Source: an uncultured Desulfobacter sp. (GTDB taxonomy: Bacteria; Desulfobacterota; Desulfobacteria; Desulfobacterales; Desulfobacteraceae). Taken from it: a stretch of 64,000 nt of DNA. A program made the position numbers and the translations under genes. The notes under the pieces are model-generated. The model saw only the letters and a list, made by a program, of their open reading frames with translations. It ran no database searches and was not told the DNA's origin. Each line of letters begins with the position of its first letter. Position 1 is the first letter of the stretch. This document shows positions 49,877-57,631 of the stretch, one piece after another. The DNA lies in contig NZ_OY781882.1 of assembly GCF_963677125.1 (NCBI RefSeq), forward strand, positions 1,806,501-1,870,500. The letters run 5' to 3'.

Positions 49877-50787
49877 CGAGAACCGAACCAGACGTTCTAT
49901 TTTTTTTAGGGAAAGGCGGCACAGGCAAATCCACATGCGCGGCACTTTGCGCCGTTGATCTTGCCGGGGCAGGTTTCAGGGTGTGCCTGTCCTCCTTTGA
50001 CGACGCCCACAACCTGTGTGATATTTTCCAAACAACATTTTCCCATGCGCCTAAAAGCATTCTTCCGGGTCTTGAGGTCATCCAGGTGGACAAAGACAGA
50101 GAAATCGCATCTTACCTGTCAGGGGTCACACGAAAAGTAAAACGCAACTTCACCTATCTGACTGCCTTTAATCTTGGAAACTATTTTGATGTATTAAAAC
50201 TATCCCCGGGCATGGAGGCACACGCCCTTACCGCATGCTTTACCGATCTTAGAAAAAAATATATGGGCTGGGATTATCTGATCATAGACATGCCGCCCAC
50301 AGCCCTTTCTTTAAGCTTTTTTAATCTGCCGACCCTGTCGTTGCTCTGGGTAAACCAACTGGAAAAACTGCGGCTGGACATCAATAAAAAAAAAGAGATC
50401 ATTTCAAAAATAAAACTGGCCGGTAAAGAAATTACCCAGGATAAAGTGCTGGCAAGAATCATGGAGATAAAATCTGATCATTTGGATCTAAAATCCTTTT
50501 TTGAACATAAGGCCATATGCTATGCCGTACACAATACAGATGCGCTGTCCCTGGCCGAAACCAAAAGAATTTTCGACCAGCTTTCGATGCTTGGTATAAA
50601 ACTGGCCGGACTCTTCTGCAATCATAGAACCCCGGACGATATGTATCAAAGTGCAGCAGACCCGGAACTTCCATGCCGGATTTTGATGGATCTGCCCTAT
50701 TGTGCCCAGCCTCTGGTTGGCCTTGATACACTGACCCGGTTTACCAGGCAGTCCGGTCTTAATTTCGCTGAAGAACTGAAAAAATAA
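49873..50787 (+). CDS. ArsA/CooC-like P-loop ATPase
   Basis: 304-residue SIMIBI-class ATPase. Deviant Walker A GKGGTGKSTCAALCA (13-27) with the signature lysine; switch/Walker B region DYLIIDMPPTALSL (~137-150). It resembles ArsA/Get3 proteins. There is no second ATPase half and no CxxC zinc motif. Such ATPases act as dimers to insert metals, escort membrane proteins or move anions. Encoded with CstA and two small proteins, it may help insert or regulate the transporter. No ars genes are nearby, so arsenite export is unlikely. Confidence 0.83.
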   Translation: MTRTEPDVLFFLGKGGTGKSTCAALCAVDLAGAGFRVCLSSFDDAHNLCDIFQTTFSHAPKSILPGLEVIQVDKDREIASYLSGVTRKVKRNFTYLTAFNLGNYFDVLKLSPGMEAHALTACFTDLRKKYMGWDYLIIDMPPTALSLSFFNLPTLSLLWVNQLEKLRLDINKKKEIISKIKLAGKEITQDKVLARIMEIKSDHLDLKSFFEHKAICYAVHNTDALSLAETKRIFDQLSMLGIKLAGLFCNHRTPDDMYQSAADPELPCRILMDLPYCAQPLVGLDTLTRFTRQSGLNFAEELKK

Positions 50788-50788
50788 G

Positions 50789-51073
50789 TTACTCGCCGAC
50801 CTTTTCAATGTCCAGGCCGATCATGAAGTGATCCCTAAATCCAATGGGTGTCCCGTCAAGAATATATTTAATGCGGGTAGGTTTACGAACTGCGGGAATC
50901 GTTTTGTCCTTGTAATGAAAAATCATGGGCACGAGATCGCCGCTTTTAAGACTTTCCAGTGCCTTTGAATGCTTTGTCACCAGAGCAAAAAACGGTTCCG
51001 ATTCATTTTGCCGCAACTTGAACTGATAAAAAATTCCCGGATTTTCCAGTTGAAACTCCGCACTGAAATACAT
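50789..51073 (-). CDS. Small hypothetical protein (PilZ-like pattern?)
   Basis: 94 residues, convergent with the ATPase gene and ending 1 nt from it. Mixed beta-rich sequence (KSGDLVPMIFHYKDKT, GFRDHFMIGLDIEK) that faintly resembles a PilZ barrel, but the RxxxR motif for cyclic di-GMP is not seen. ATG 51073 follows a strong AGGAGGAG site; the ATG at 51097 would lie upstream of it. Function unknown. Confidence 0.65.
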   Translation of the reverse strand: MYFSAEFQLENPGIFYQFKLRQNESEPFFALVTKHSKALESLKSGDLVPMIFHYKDKTIPAVRKPTRIKYILDGTPIGFRDHFMIGLDIEKVGE

Positions 51074-51431
51074 ATTCTCCTCCTGTTTCATCTCCACTGA
51101 TCAACAGCCTCCTTTCAGATTTTTTTACAAAACACACGAATATTATTAATTTGAAATTTAATCAGATAATCAGAAAGTTTAGCAACTTGTGTGCCATAAT
51201 TATTTTCAAAAAGATAAAAAAATATCGGGAAGATCCAAAAGGTTATTTTGAAATAACAACTATTTCCCACCCAATATTACGTACCTGGTTACCAAAATGT
51301 ATTGAAAGTTACGAAAACTGCACCTTGTTAGCATGAACATCTGCCTGGAAACGGATTATTCCATACCTAATCCGTCAAAATAAAGATGCCTTCAGAAGTT
51401 AATTGTTGGTGGCAGGGCAACGTATGAACAA

Positions 51432-51606
51432 TGAGTAAGTAAGCTACTCAGATTTTTCATTCTTCGTTGTGGGTTGAGCCTGGGTAGCGACAGACCAGGT
51501 CAACCCCTGGCTATTTTTATAAGAAAGACTGGGTTAGTTACCCAGATCTTTCAAACTTTGTTGTGGGCTGTGCCTGGCAGATGATATGTCAGGTCGGCCC
51601 ATGGCC
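51432..51606. repeat. Tandem pair of covarying two-hairpin units
   Basis: Two diverged units, period 97 bp (51432 and 51529). Each has a small hairpin (TGAGTA/TACTCA; CTGGGT/ACCCAG), a conserved single-stranded link (GAT.TTTCA..CTT.GTTGT) and a long hairpin (GGGTTGA.CCTGG/CCAGGTCAACCC; GGGCTG..CCTG/CAGG..CGGCCC). Stem bases change in a paired manner between copies. A U-rich tail like TGGC.ATTTTATAAG follows each unit. The pair starts 1-8 nt from the stop of the NtrC-type gene (opposite strand). No ORF. The rest of 51074-51431 has only a small ACGGATTA/TAATCCGT hairpin. Confidence 0.65.
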
Positions 51607-51607
51607 G

Positions 51608-52969
51608 TTATTTATAGACAGTCGGATCAATCTCGTATTTTTTGACTTTATAATGCATGGCCCGTTTGCTGATACCCAAAAGATCGGCCGCTTCTTTTTG
51701 AACCCCCCTGGACTTTTTCAGGGCCCGTATAATTGTATCCTTTTCACTTTGCTCAATGGAAAATGCCTGGGATTCGGGAAGGTCGGAAGTCAGCACCGCA
51801 GTTTCCCTGATAGTTTCAATCTGAAGATCCCATGGTTCAATAACCTGGTTTTGGCACAAAACGGCCCCGGCCTGAATGGTATTTTTCAATTCCCGGACAT
51901 TGCCGGGCCAAGGATGTTCTTCCAACACTTTGACCGCGGCATCGGAAATATGCAGCCGGTCAATGCCGTGGGCCTTGCCATAGTTGTCAGCAAATAAATC
52001 CGCCAACGGATAAATATCTTCTTTTCGATCCCGCAAAGGTGGAATGGTCAGGGTGATTCCCTTGAGTCGGTAGTACAGATCCTGGCGAAAGCTTCCCGCT
52101 TCAATGGACTGGGCAAGATCAGCATTTGTCGCTGCAATGACCCGGCAGTCCACGGTAGTTTCCTGTACGGCACCGACCTGGCGGATTTTTTTATCCTCGA
52201 GAAATCTTAACAAACGGCATTGCATATCATGGGATATATTGCCGATTTCATCCAAAAAAAGCGTACCGGAATCTGCAGCCTGAATAAGCCCTACCTTGTC
52301 CTTTACCGCATGGGTAAACGCCCCTTTCAAATGGCCGAACAATTCACTTTCAAGGATACCTGCCGGCGTTGACCCACAATCCACGACCATGTAGGGATGT
52401 TTCTTTCTAGTGCTGTGTTTATGAATACATCCGGCAATACGCTCTTTACCCACGCCGCTCTCCCCGAGTACAAGCACGTTGACCTCGGTGGCGGCCACCT
52501 TTCTCACCATGGTATAAAGATGTTTCATGGCAGGGGATTTACCCCAGTAAAACCCGGATTCAACCAGTGGAACGTTACCGGTTCCGGCACTTGTACCGCG
52601 CAAAGCCATGACGGTATTAATTTTTTTGATCAGGTCTTTGCCGTCAAACGGCTTGGCAATATAATCGGCCGCCCCAAGTTTCATCGCCTCCACAGCATCC
52701 GGTATGGTCCCGTGAGCCGTCAAAAAAATCACCGGCAGATCCGGCAGAGACTTGCGGATATCCGTGAACAATTCCATTCCGTCTTTGCCCGGCATTTTTA
52801 TATCTGAGACTAAAAGCTCCACGCCGTTCTGCCCTTTAAGTATCTGTTCGGCCCCAGCCGCATCCTTTGCCTTCAAAACCTTAAAGTTTGATGCAGACAG
52901 TCTTTCGCCCAAAACCTCCAGAATACTGGCGTCATCATCAACAATGAGTATTTTATGTGCTGCCGTCAC
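51608..52969 (-). CDS. NtrC-family response regulator (GlrR/QseF-like)
   Basis: 453 residues: receiver (ILIVDDDASILEVL; Asp in LLVSDIKMPGKDGME; Lys in DYIAKPFD), AAA+ domain (Walker A GESGVGKERIAG; ELFGHLKGAFTHA, where GAFTGA reads GAFTHA; Walker B GTLFLDEIG; sensor R in the RxxVFDR-like QEDLYYRLKG area) and Fis HTH (VQKEAADLLGISKRAMHYKV). GTG start overlaps the lipoprotein stop (GTGA). Order kinase-lipoprotein-regulator equals the enterobacterial glrK-qseG-glrR operon. A sigma-54 promoter precedes the operon, so it may control itself. The T-to-H change in GAFTGA's fifth position (G to H) should be noted for sigma-54 contact. Confidence 0.9.
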   Translation of the reverse strand: MTAAHKILIVDDDASILEVLGERLSASNFKVLKAKDAAGAEQILKGQNGVELLVSDIKMPGKDGMELFTDIRKSLPDLPVIFLTAHGTIPDAVEAMKLGAADYIAKPFDGKDLIKKINTVMALRGTSAGTGNVPLVESGFYWGKSPAMKHLYTMVRKVAATEVNVLVLGESGVGKERIAGCIHKHSTRKKHPYMVVDCGSTPAGILESELFGHLKGAFTHAVKDKVGLIQAADSGTLFLDEIGNISHDMQCRLLRFLEDKKIRQVGAVQETTVDCRVIAATNADLAQSIEAGSFRQDLYYRLKGITLTIPPLRDRKEDIYPLADLFADNYGKAHGIDRLHISDAAVKVLEEHPWPGNVRELKNTIQAGAVLCQNQVIEPWDLQIETIRETAVLTSDLPESQAFSIEQSEKDTIIRALKKSRGVQKEAADLLGISKRAMHYKVKKYEIDPTVYK

Positions 52970-53694
52970 TGGTTCTCCCTTTGCTCCTGCCGTTCCTTAT
53001 CAATTTTCTCAAGCACGGTTATCTGGTGTAAAAGATCCGCAATCCGTGCCTCCTGTTCCATGTTCTGCTTTTCTAAGGCTGTTGTTTTACGCCCAAGAGA
53101 ATCAATCTCTTTTTGCATGCTAAGCCGTTCTTTCTTATAAATCTCCTCTTTGGCATACAGGCCATTAAGCTTTTCCAGAATACCCGACCGCTCGGATTCA
53201 AGCAAGACTATACCATGGGCCAGGGCCTTTTCCAGCATCCCGGGATGCATCATCGACCACTGATTGCAAACAATTTTTTGGTCGGAATCATTTAGGTGCC
53301 GGCGCGTTGACGCCCTACAGGGCAGTTGTGAAGGTAAAGCCAAAAACTGCGCCACAGCAACTCTGAAGGCCGGGGCATTTTCTGCAAGAATCATATCAAG
53401 ACACACATTGCCATAACGGCCTGCGGCCTGTGACTGGACATGATTCTCCCTTAAAGTCAGTTTAGAAAAAATGTGACGGGCAAGGGTATAATCTTCATTC
53501 AAATATGCCTCCTGACCCTGTTTTACCATGGCATCCCGGCAAACGACCGTGCAGGTAGGCAGTATACTGCACCCGTTAAAAAACATCACTGTACACCCGA
53601 TCAAAACCAGAATCCTGAAACACACAAGAAAACGCGAAAACGTTCTTGCCACGAACAAATTCAGGCATAAATCAGATATCCATGAAAAACGCAT
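52966..53694 (-). CDS. QseG-like lipoprotein with C-terminal coiled coil
   Basis: 242 residues. The N-terminus is hydrophobic (~20-38) and ends in a lipobox-like FFNGC, giving a predicted lipoprotein of ~200 residues. Middle part is helical; ~170-240 is a coiled coil (KERLSMQKEIDSLGRK...). Placed between a kinase and an NtrC-type regulator it takes the position of QseG/YfhG in E. coli, which binds the kinase periplasmic domain. Sequence likeness to QseG is low, so the call rests on position, lipobox and coiled coil. Confidence 0.7.
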   Translation of the reverse strand: MRFSWISDLCLNLFVARTFSRFLVCFRILVLIGCTVMFFNGCSILPTCTVVCRDAMVKQGQEAYLNEDYTLARHIFSKLTLRENHVQSQAAGRYGNVCLDMILAENAPAFRVAVAQFLALPSQLPCRASTRRHLNDSDQKIVCNQWSMMHPGMLEKALAHGIVLLESERSGILEKLNGLYAKEEIYKKERLSMQKEIDSLGRKTTALEKQNMEQEARIADLLHQITVLEKIDKERQEQRENQ

Positions 53695-53719
53695 ATAAAA
53701 AGCCCTTAAAATTCATTTA

Positions 53720-55159
53720 TTAAAACACCGGCAACGTAAAGGAAAACGTGCACCCTTTATCCGGCCTGTTCTTCACAAAAATTTCTCCGCCATTGGCCTG
53801 AACGATCCGTCGGGCAATATTTAAACCAAGCCCGACACCGTCCATGTGCTTGCGCACCTCCTTGGCCCGGTAGTACTTCTTGAAAATCAAATTTTTCTTA
53901 TCGTCGGGAATTCCGGGCCCTTCATCACTGACGGCACATGTCAAAAAATGTTTTCCCGGCCCCCGGGTCAAACAGACATCCACCCGGCTGTTGTCCGGCG
54001 AAAATTTCAGCGCATTATCCAAAATATTTATGATGACCTGGGTTATCTCTTTCTCGTTACCTTTGACCATGGGCGCCTGTGCAAGAACCTTAAATTCCAT
54101 GCGGATGCCCCGGGTCTTTGCCCCGGGTGTAACACTTAAAATGGCCGATTGTACAAGCTGATTGGGATCAAACGGCGCAACCTGTCTTGTCTTAACCCCT
54201 GAAACCAGAATGGACGCATCAAGCAGATGATTCAACAGGCTGGTGATCCTGGCAATCTCATTGATGGCAATAGTTAAAAATTTCTTTTGTTTCTCATTGA
54301 CCGGGCCAAGAACCTCTTCAGTCATCATATTCACAGATTCGCGGATGGAAGACAATGGACTTCTGATTTCATGGCTCAAAGTGGCAATAAAATCAGAACG
54401 GATCTCGTCATCAGCTTTAAGCTGACGGTTCATATCATTAAACGCCGCAGCCAGTTCCCCGAATTCATCTTTGGATGTAATAGCCATCTCATAGGTGTAA
54501 TTATCATCAGAGACCCTTCTTAACCCGGATTTCAATTTGTTCAAAGGGATAATGATGGATCTGGAAATAAACCAAATCCCCATCAGGCCTACCAATATTG
54601 AAATAGCGAATCCGATCATGCAGTTTTTCATCACCTGGTGGCTTAAACGGTTTATCAGGATCAACGCCTGCTCAATTCGGCCTTCATTGTCCTTTCTTGC
54701 CATGGCTATGGCAGCCATCCACTGATCCATCATACCGGCATCAATCCAGGTAAAATCATCGCTCATGACCTGTTCCATGAATACACCCGACTCTACATGA
54801 CTACCAAAGGTTCGGTCAATGTCGCCCCAGTATCCTGCAGGTATTCTCCGCCTTGTATCCAGTTCGATGATCTCAGCAAGCACGTTCTGGTAATTACGCC
54901 GGGCTGTTCCAAAATAATCAAAATATACCTCTTTTTTCAGCAGTTTCAATTTCTTGATATTCGCGTCCATATCAAGAAGATTATTTTTAAGATCGTTGGA
55001 CAACACCGCAATCCGGTTGCTGATGCTGACAATCCGGCCTGAAGTATCGGACATTTCCCTGACCTTTATAAACAAGCCATATACTATCCCATAAAATATA
55101 AAAATGAAAAAAAAGAGAAATATAAAAAGTTTTTTTGAGATACCTGGTGTCATGGACAT
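53720..55159 (-). CDS. Sensor histidine kinase (GlrK/QseE-like)
   Basis: 479 residues. TM helix 1 (~10-30), a helical periplasmic domain (~35-170, four-helix-bundle type), TM helix 2 (~180-200), HAMP (~205-255), H-box ATLSHEIRSPLSSI (~265), ATPase motifs ILDNALKFS, DEGPGIP and GVGLGLNIARR. The layout equals that of GlrK/QseE. First gene of a three-gene operon; ATG 55159 or 55153 are both possible. A strong -24/-12 promoter lies ~95 nt upstream. Confidence 0.92.
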   Translation of the reverse strand: MSMTPGISKKLFIFLFFFIFIFYGIVYGLFIKVREMSDTSGRIVSISNRIAVLSNDLKNNLLDMDANIKKLKLLKKEVYFDYFGTARRNYQNVLAEIIELDTRRRIPAGYWGDIDRTFGSHVESGVFMEQVMSDDFTWIDAGMMDQWMAAIAMARKDNEGRIEQALILINRLSHQVMKNCMIGFAISILVGLMGIWFISRSIIIPLNKLKSGLRRVSDDNYTYEMAITSKDEFGELAAAFNDMNRQLKADDEIRSDFIATLSHEIRSPLSSIRESVNMMTEEVLGPVNEKQKKFLTIAINEIARITSLLNHLLDASILVSGVKTRQVAPFDPNQLVQSAILSVTPGAKTRGIRMEFKVLAQAPMVKGNEKEITQVIINILDNALKFSPDNSRVDVCLTRGPGKHFLTCAVSDEGPGIPDDKKNLIFKKYYRAKEVRKHMDGVGLGLNIARRIVQANGGEIFVKNRPDKGCTFSFTLPVF

Positions 55160-55250
55160 ATTTTTACCGTCTGCATAGATGAAAACCCTTTTAACATGCC
55201 GAAACAGTCAAGTCAAATCCCGGCTGGATGACGAACGTTTAGACACCCTA

Positions 55251-55267
55251 AGCAAAACCGGTACCAA
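55251..55267 (-). promoter_or_regulatory. Sigma-54 (-24/-12) promoter of the kinase operon
   Basis: The minus strand reads T-TGGTAC-CGGTT-TTGC-T from 55267 to 55251, one mismatch from TGGCAC-N5-TTGCW with exact spacing. Start near 55240 and a leader of ~80 nt. Confidence 0.75.
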
Positions 55268-55365
55268 AAGCAATCAATACCTTTCCCCGTATTGAATTTA
55301 TATGATGAATATCTTATCTTTAGAGGGTTAGGGACTTAGGAACAATACCAACATAGGAGAATTTA

Positions 55366-56511
55366 ATGGGTGCCGATGTATTTTTCATGGATATGACCGC
55401 CACATCAAGGGAGAACCTGCCCGCCAAGTTGGCCCGCCTGGTCACCACGGCAGGACTTGACGACGTCCTGGACAAAAACGATCTGACTGCCGTCAAGGTG
55501 CATTTTGGTGAACAGGGAAATACGGCGTATATTCGGCCTGTTCTTATCCAAAAAATTATCCGGGCAATCAGAAAATCCAATGCAACACCTTTTCTGACCG
55601 ATGCCAATACCCTATACGTGGGTACCCGGTCTGACGCAGTGTCCCATATCAAAACCGCAGTGGAAAACGGGTTTTCCTATTCGTCCATGGATGCAGCCCC
55701 TTTGATCATTGCCGACGGCCTGTTCGGAAAAAGCGAGACAGCCGTAGAGGTCAATCTCAAACACAATCGGGAAGTGTTTATCGGGTCGGAAATCATCAAT
55801 GCCAACGCGTTAGTGGCATTAGCCCATTTCAAGGGCCATGAGCTGTCCGGATTCGGCGGCACCCTTAAAAATCTGGGGATGGGATGTGCATCCCGCCGGG
55901 GAAAACTGGACCAGCATTCCAATGTAAGTCCTAAAATCAAACGCAAAAGCTGTATTGGTTGCGGCCTGTGTGCCCAACACTGCCCGGGGCAAGCCATAAC
56001 TATTGAAAATAAGAAAGCATATATGAATAAAGAGGCCTGTATCGGGTGTGCCGAATGCATTGTGCGCTGCCCCACCCAGTCTATCAACATCAACTGGAAC
56101 CAGGATGTCCCCGTATTCTTAGAAAAGATGATGGAATATACTGCCGGGGTGCTCAAAAACAAGGCCGGTAAATGCCTGTTTGTCAACTTTATCACCAATA
56201 TCTCCCCCAAATGTGACTGTCTGCCCTATGCCGAATCCCCCATCTGCAACGATATCGGCGTGGTGGCATCCTGTGATCCCGTAGCCATTGACCAGGCCAG
56301 CGCAGACCTTGTGAACCAGGCCCAGGGCCTTGCATCTTCGATATTGACAACCCACCTGGCCCCTGGAGAGGACAAATTCAAAGGACTTTATCCTAACGTG
56401 GATTGGGAACACCAGCTTGCGTATGCCCAGGACATTGGTCTTGGAACAAGACAATACAACCTGATCAAATTGGAGACCCTGGCATATAAAAATCCAGGGC
56501 CACACGGTTAA
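55366..56511 (+). CDS. DUF362 protein with two [4Fe-4S] clusters
   Basis: 381 residues. DUF362 domain in the N-terminal half (TAVKVHFGEQGNTAYIRP, FLTDANTLYVGTRSDAV, HFKGHELSGFGGTLKN), interrupted by a two-cluster ferredoxin insert (~190-245: CIGCGLCAQHCP, CIGCAECIVRCP), then the DUF362 end (CDCLPYAESPICNDIG, DPVAIDQASADLV). Common in anaerobes; physiological role not established to my knowledge. AGGAG precedes the ATG. The next gene begins 2 nt after its stop. Confidence 0.85.
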   Translation: MGADVFFMDMTATSRENLPAKLARLVTTAGLDDVLDKNDLTAVKVHFGEQGNTAYIRPVLIQKIIRAIRKSNATPFLTDANTLYVGTRSDAVSHIKTAVENGFSYSSMDAAPLIIADGLFGKSETAVEVNLKHNREVFIGSEIINANALVALAHFKGHELSGFGGTLKNLGMGCASRRGKLDQHSNVSPKIKRKSCIGCGLCAQHCPGQAITIENKKAYMNKEACIGCAECIVRCPTQSININWNQDVPVFLEKMMEYTAGVLKNKAGKCLFVNFITNISPKCDCLPYAESPICNDIGVVASCDPVAIDQASADLVNQAQGLASSILTTHLAPGEDKFKGLYPNVDWEHQLAYAQDIGLGTRQYNLIKLETLAYKNPGPHG

Positions 56512-56513
56512 TC

Positions 56514-57509
56514 ATGTATCTGGCAAAAGTAAAAAAAAACAGGCAAGCCACATATATCCTGCGGGAATCGATCAAACAGGGTGAACAGATGGTGGCCCGG
56601 GACATTTTTGACCTGGGACCCTGCCCCGGGGCCTGGATTGATTATCCCGGCGGCAATGCCTGGTATTTGAATCCGGATCTGGAATCAAGAATTTCAACGC
56701 TGGCCGAGACCTTTGACAGTGACCAGTTTGAAGATCTGTTCTGGCCTTTTATCCGGCCCGACATCCGCAGAGCCACCCAGACCTTCAGGCAGCGGACCTT
56801 TAAACAATATGAACCCATGACCCGGGCTCAAAAAGAGACCATTGCTCGAAAGGTCCATGCCTTTGACAAACGCCGGGCCCATTTTCTTAAATTCGGCAAT
56901 ATGGACCAGGGGCCCATGGTAAATATGCCGACAGTCCTTTTCAGGCAGTTGCACAACAAATCCCGGGATGAAATCGAACAGCAATTTATGGACCAAGAAC
57001 GGGTTTTACGGAAAAAAGATCTTAAATCGTATGTATATACGGTGCTTGACCTCCATCGTTTTTTCAAAGGATTCATGGCCAAGCAGATGCCCCATGCCCT
57101 GGACCAGGATAAGGTAGAGGCCTTTTTTATTCAGGAATTATGCCTGTTGAACAAAGAGCTTTTCGGATTGAACACCCGGCTGCATGAATATCTGATCCGG
57201 TATGCCATTATGTTTTTTGATCACACTTACGGGGATTCGGTACTGTTGGATGATATGGTCAAAGATTTCCAGTTCCGTCAAAGAAGCCGCTGGTTTAAGC
57301 CGCCGGGGCCGACCCCGCAGCTTGCCTTATCCCGGGCCTTCAAAATATTTAACCTCACATCCAAGGCACTGGAATCCATGGACAAAAAAGATATCACCCG
57401 GGAATTTCGGCGTCTGGCAAGACAACATCATCCGGACAGGGGAGGCAGCCACGACAAATTTGTGGAGTTGAACAACGCCTACCAGGTACTGCTTGAAAAG
57501 GTGTCATAA
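56514..57509 (+). CDS. Protein with C-terminal J domain
   Basis: 331 residues. The first ~285 match no family I recognise; they are helical and charged (RDEIEQQFMDQERVLRKKDL). The C-terminal ~45 residues are a J domain with the HPD motif (FRRLARQHHPDRGGSHDKF, then LNNAYQVLL), which stimulates Hsp70 ATPase. A C-terminal J domain suggests a DjlA/DnaJ-C-type adaptor that brings a specific client to DnaK. Likely co-transcribed with the DUF362 gene. Confidence 0.82.
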   Translation: MYLAKVKKNRQATYILRESIKQGEQMVARDIFDLGPCPGAWIDYPGGNAWYLNPDLESRISTLAETFDSDQFEDLFWPFIRPDIRRATQTFRQRTFKQYEPMTRAQKETIARKVHAFDKRRAHFLKFGNMDQGPMVNMPTVLFRQLHNKSRDEIEQQFMDQERVLRKKDLKSYVYTVLDLHRFFKGFMAKQMPHALDQDKVEAFFIQELCLLNKELFGLNTRLHEYLIRYAIMFFDHTYGDSVLLDDMVKDFQFRQRSRWFKPPGPTPQLALSRAFKIFNLTSKALESMDKKDITREFRRLARQHHPDRGGSHDKFVELNNAYQVLLEKVS

Positions 57510-57631
57510 CAACGAATATCCCGGAATTGATTGACAATAAAGGAGAGTTGACGTTAAATATGAAGTAATTATTGCGACAGATTATTGATATTTCATACCT
57601 AATTTCCATCATCTAATCAAAGAGGATTCGG

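Noticed and set aside
51151..51336. 61-codon plus-strand ORF before the tandem hairpins
   Set aside because: Low-complexity Lys/Ile-rich translation, no ribosome site, no recognisable family.
51608..51640. Classical intrinsic terminator directly after the NtrC-type gene
   Set aside because: The hairpins that follow repeat in tandem with a conserved link and covarying stems, which a simple terminator does not explain.
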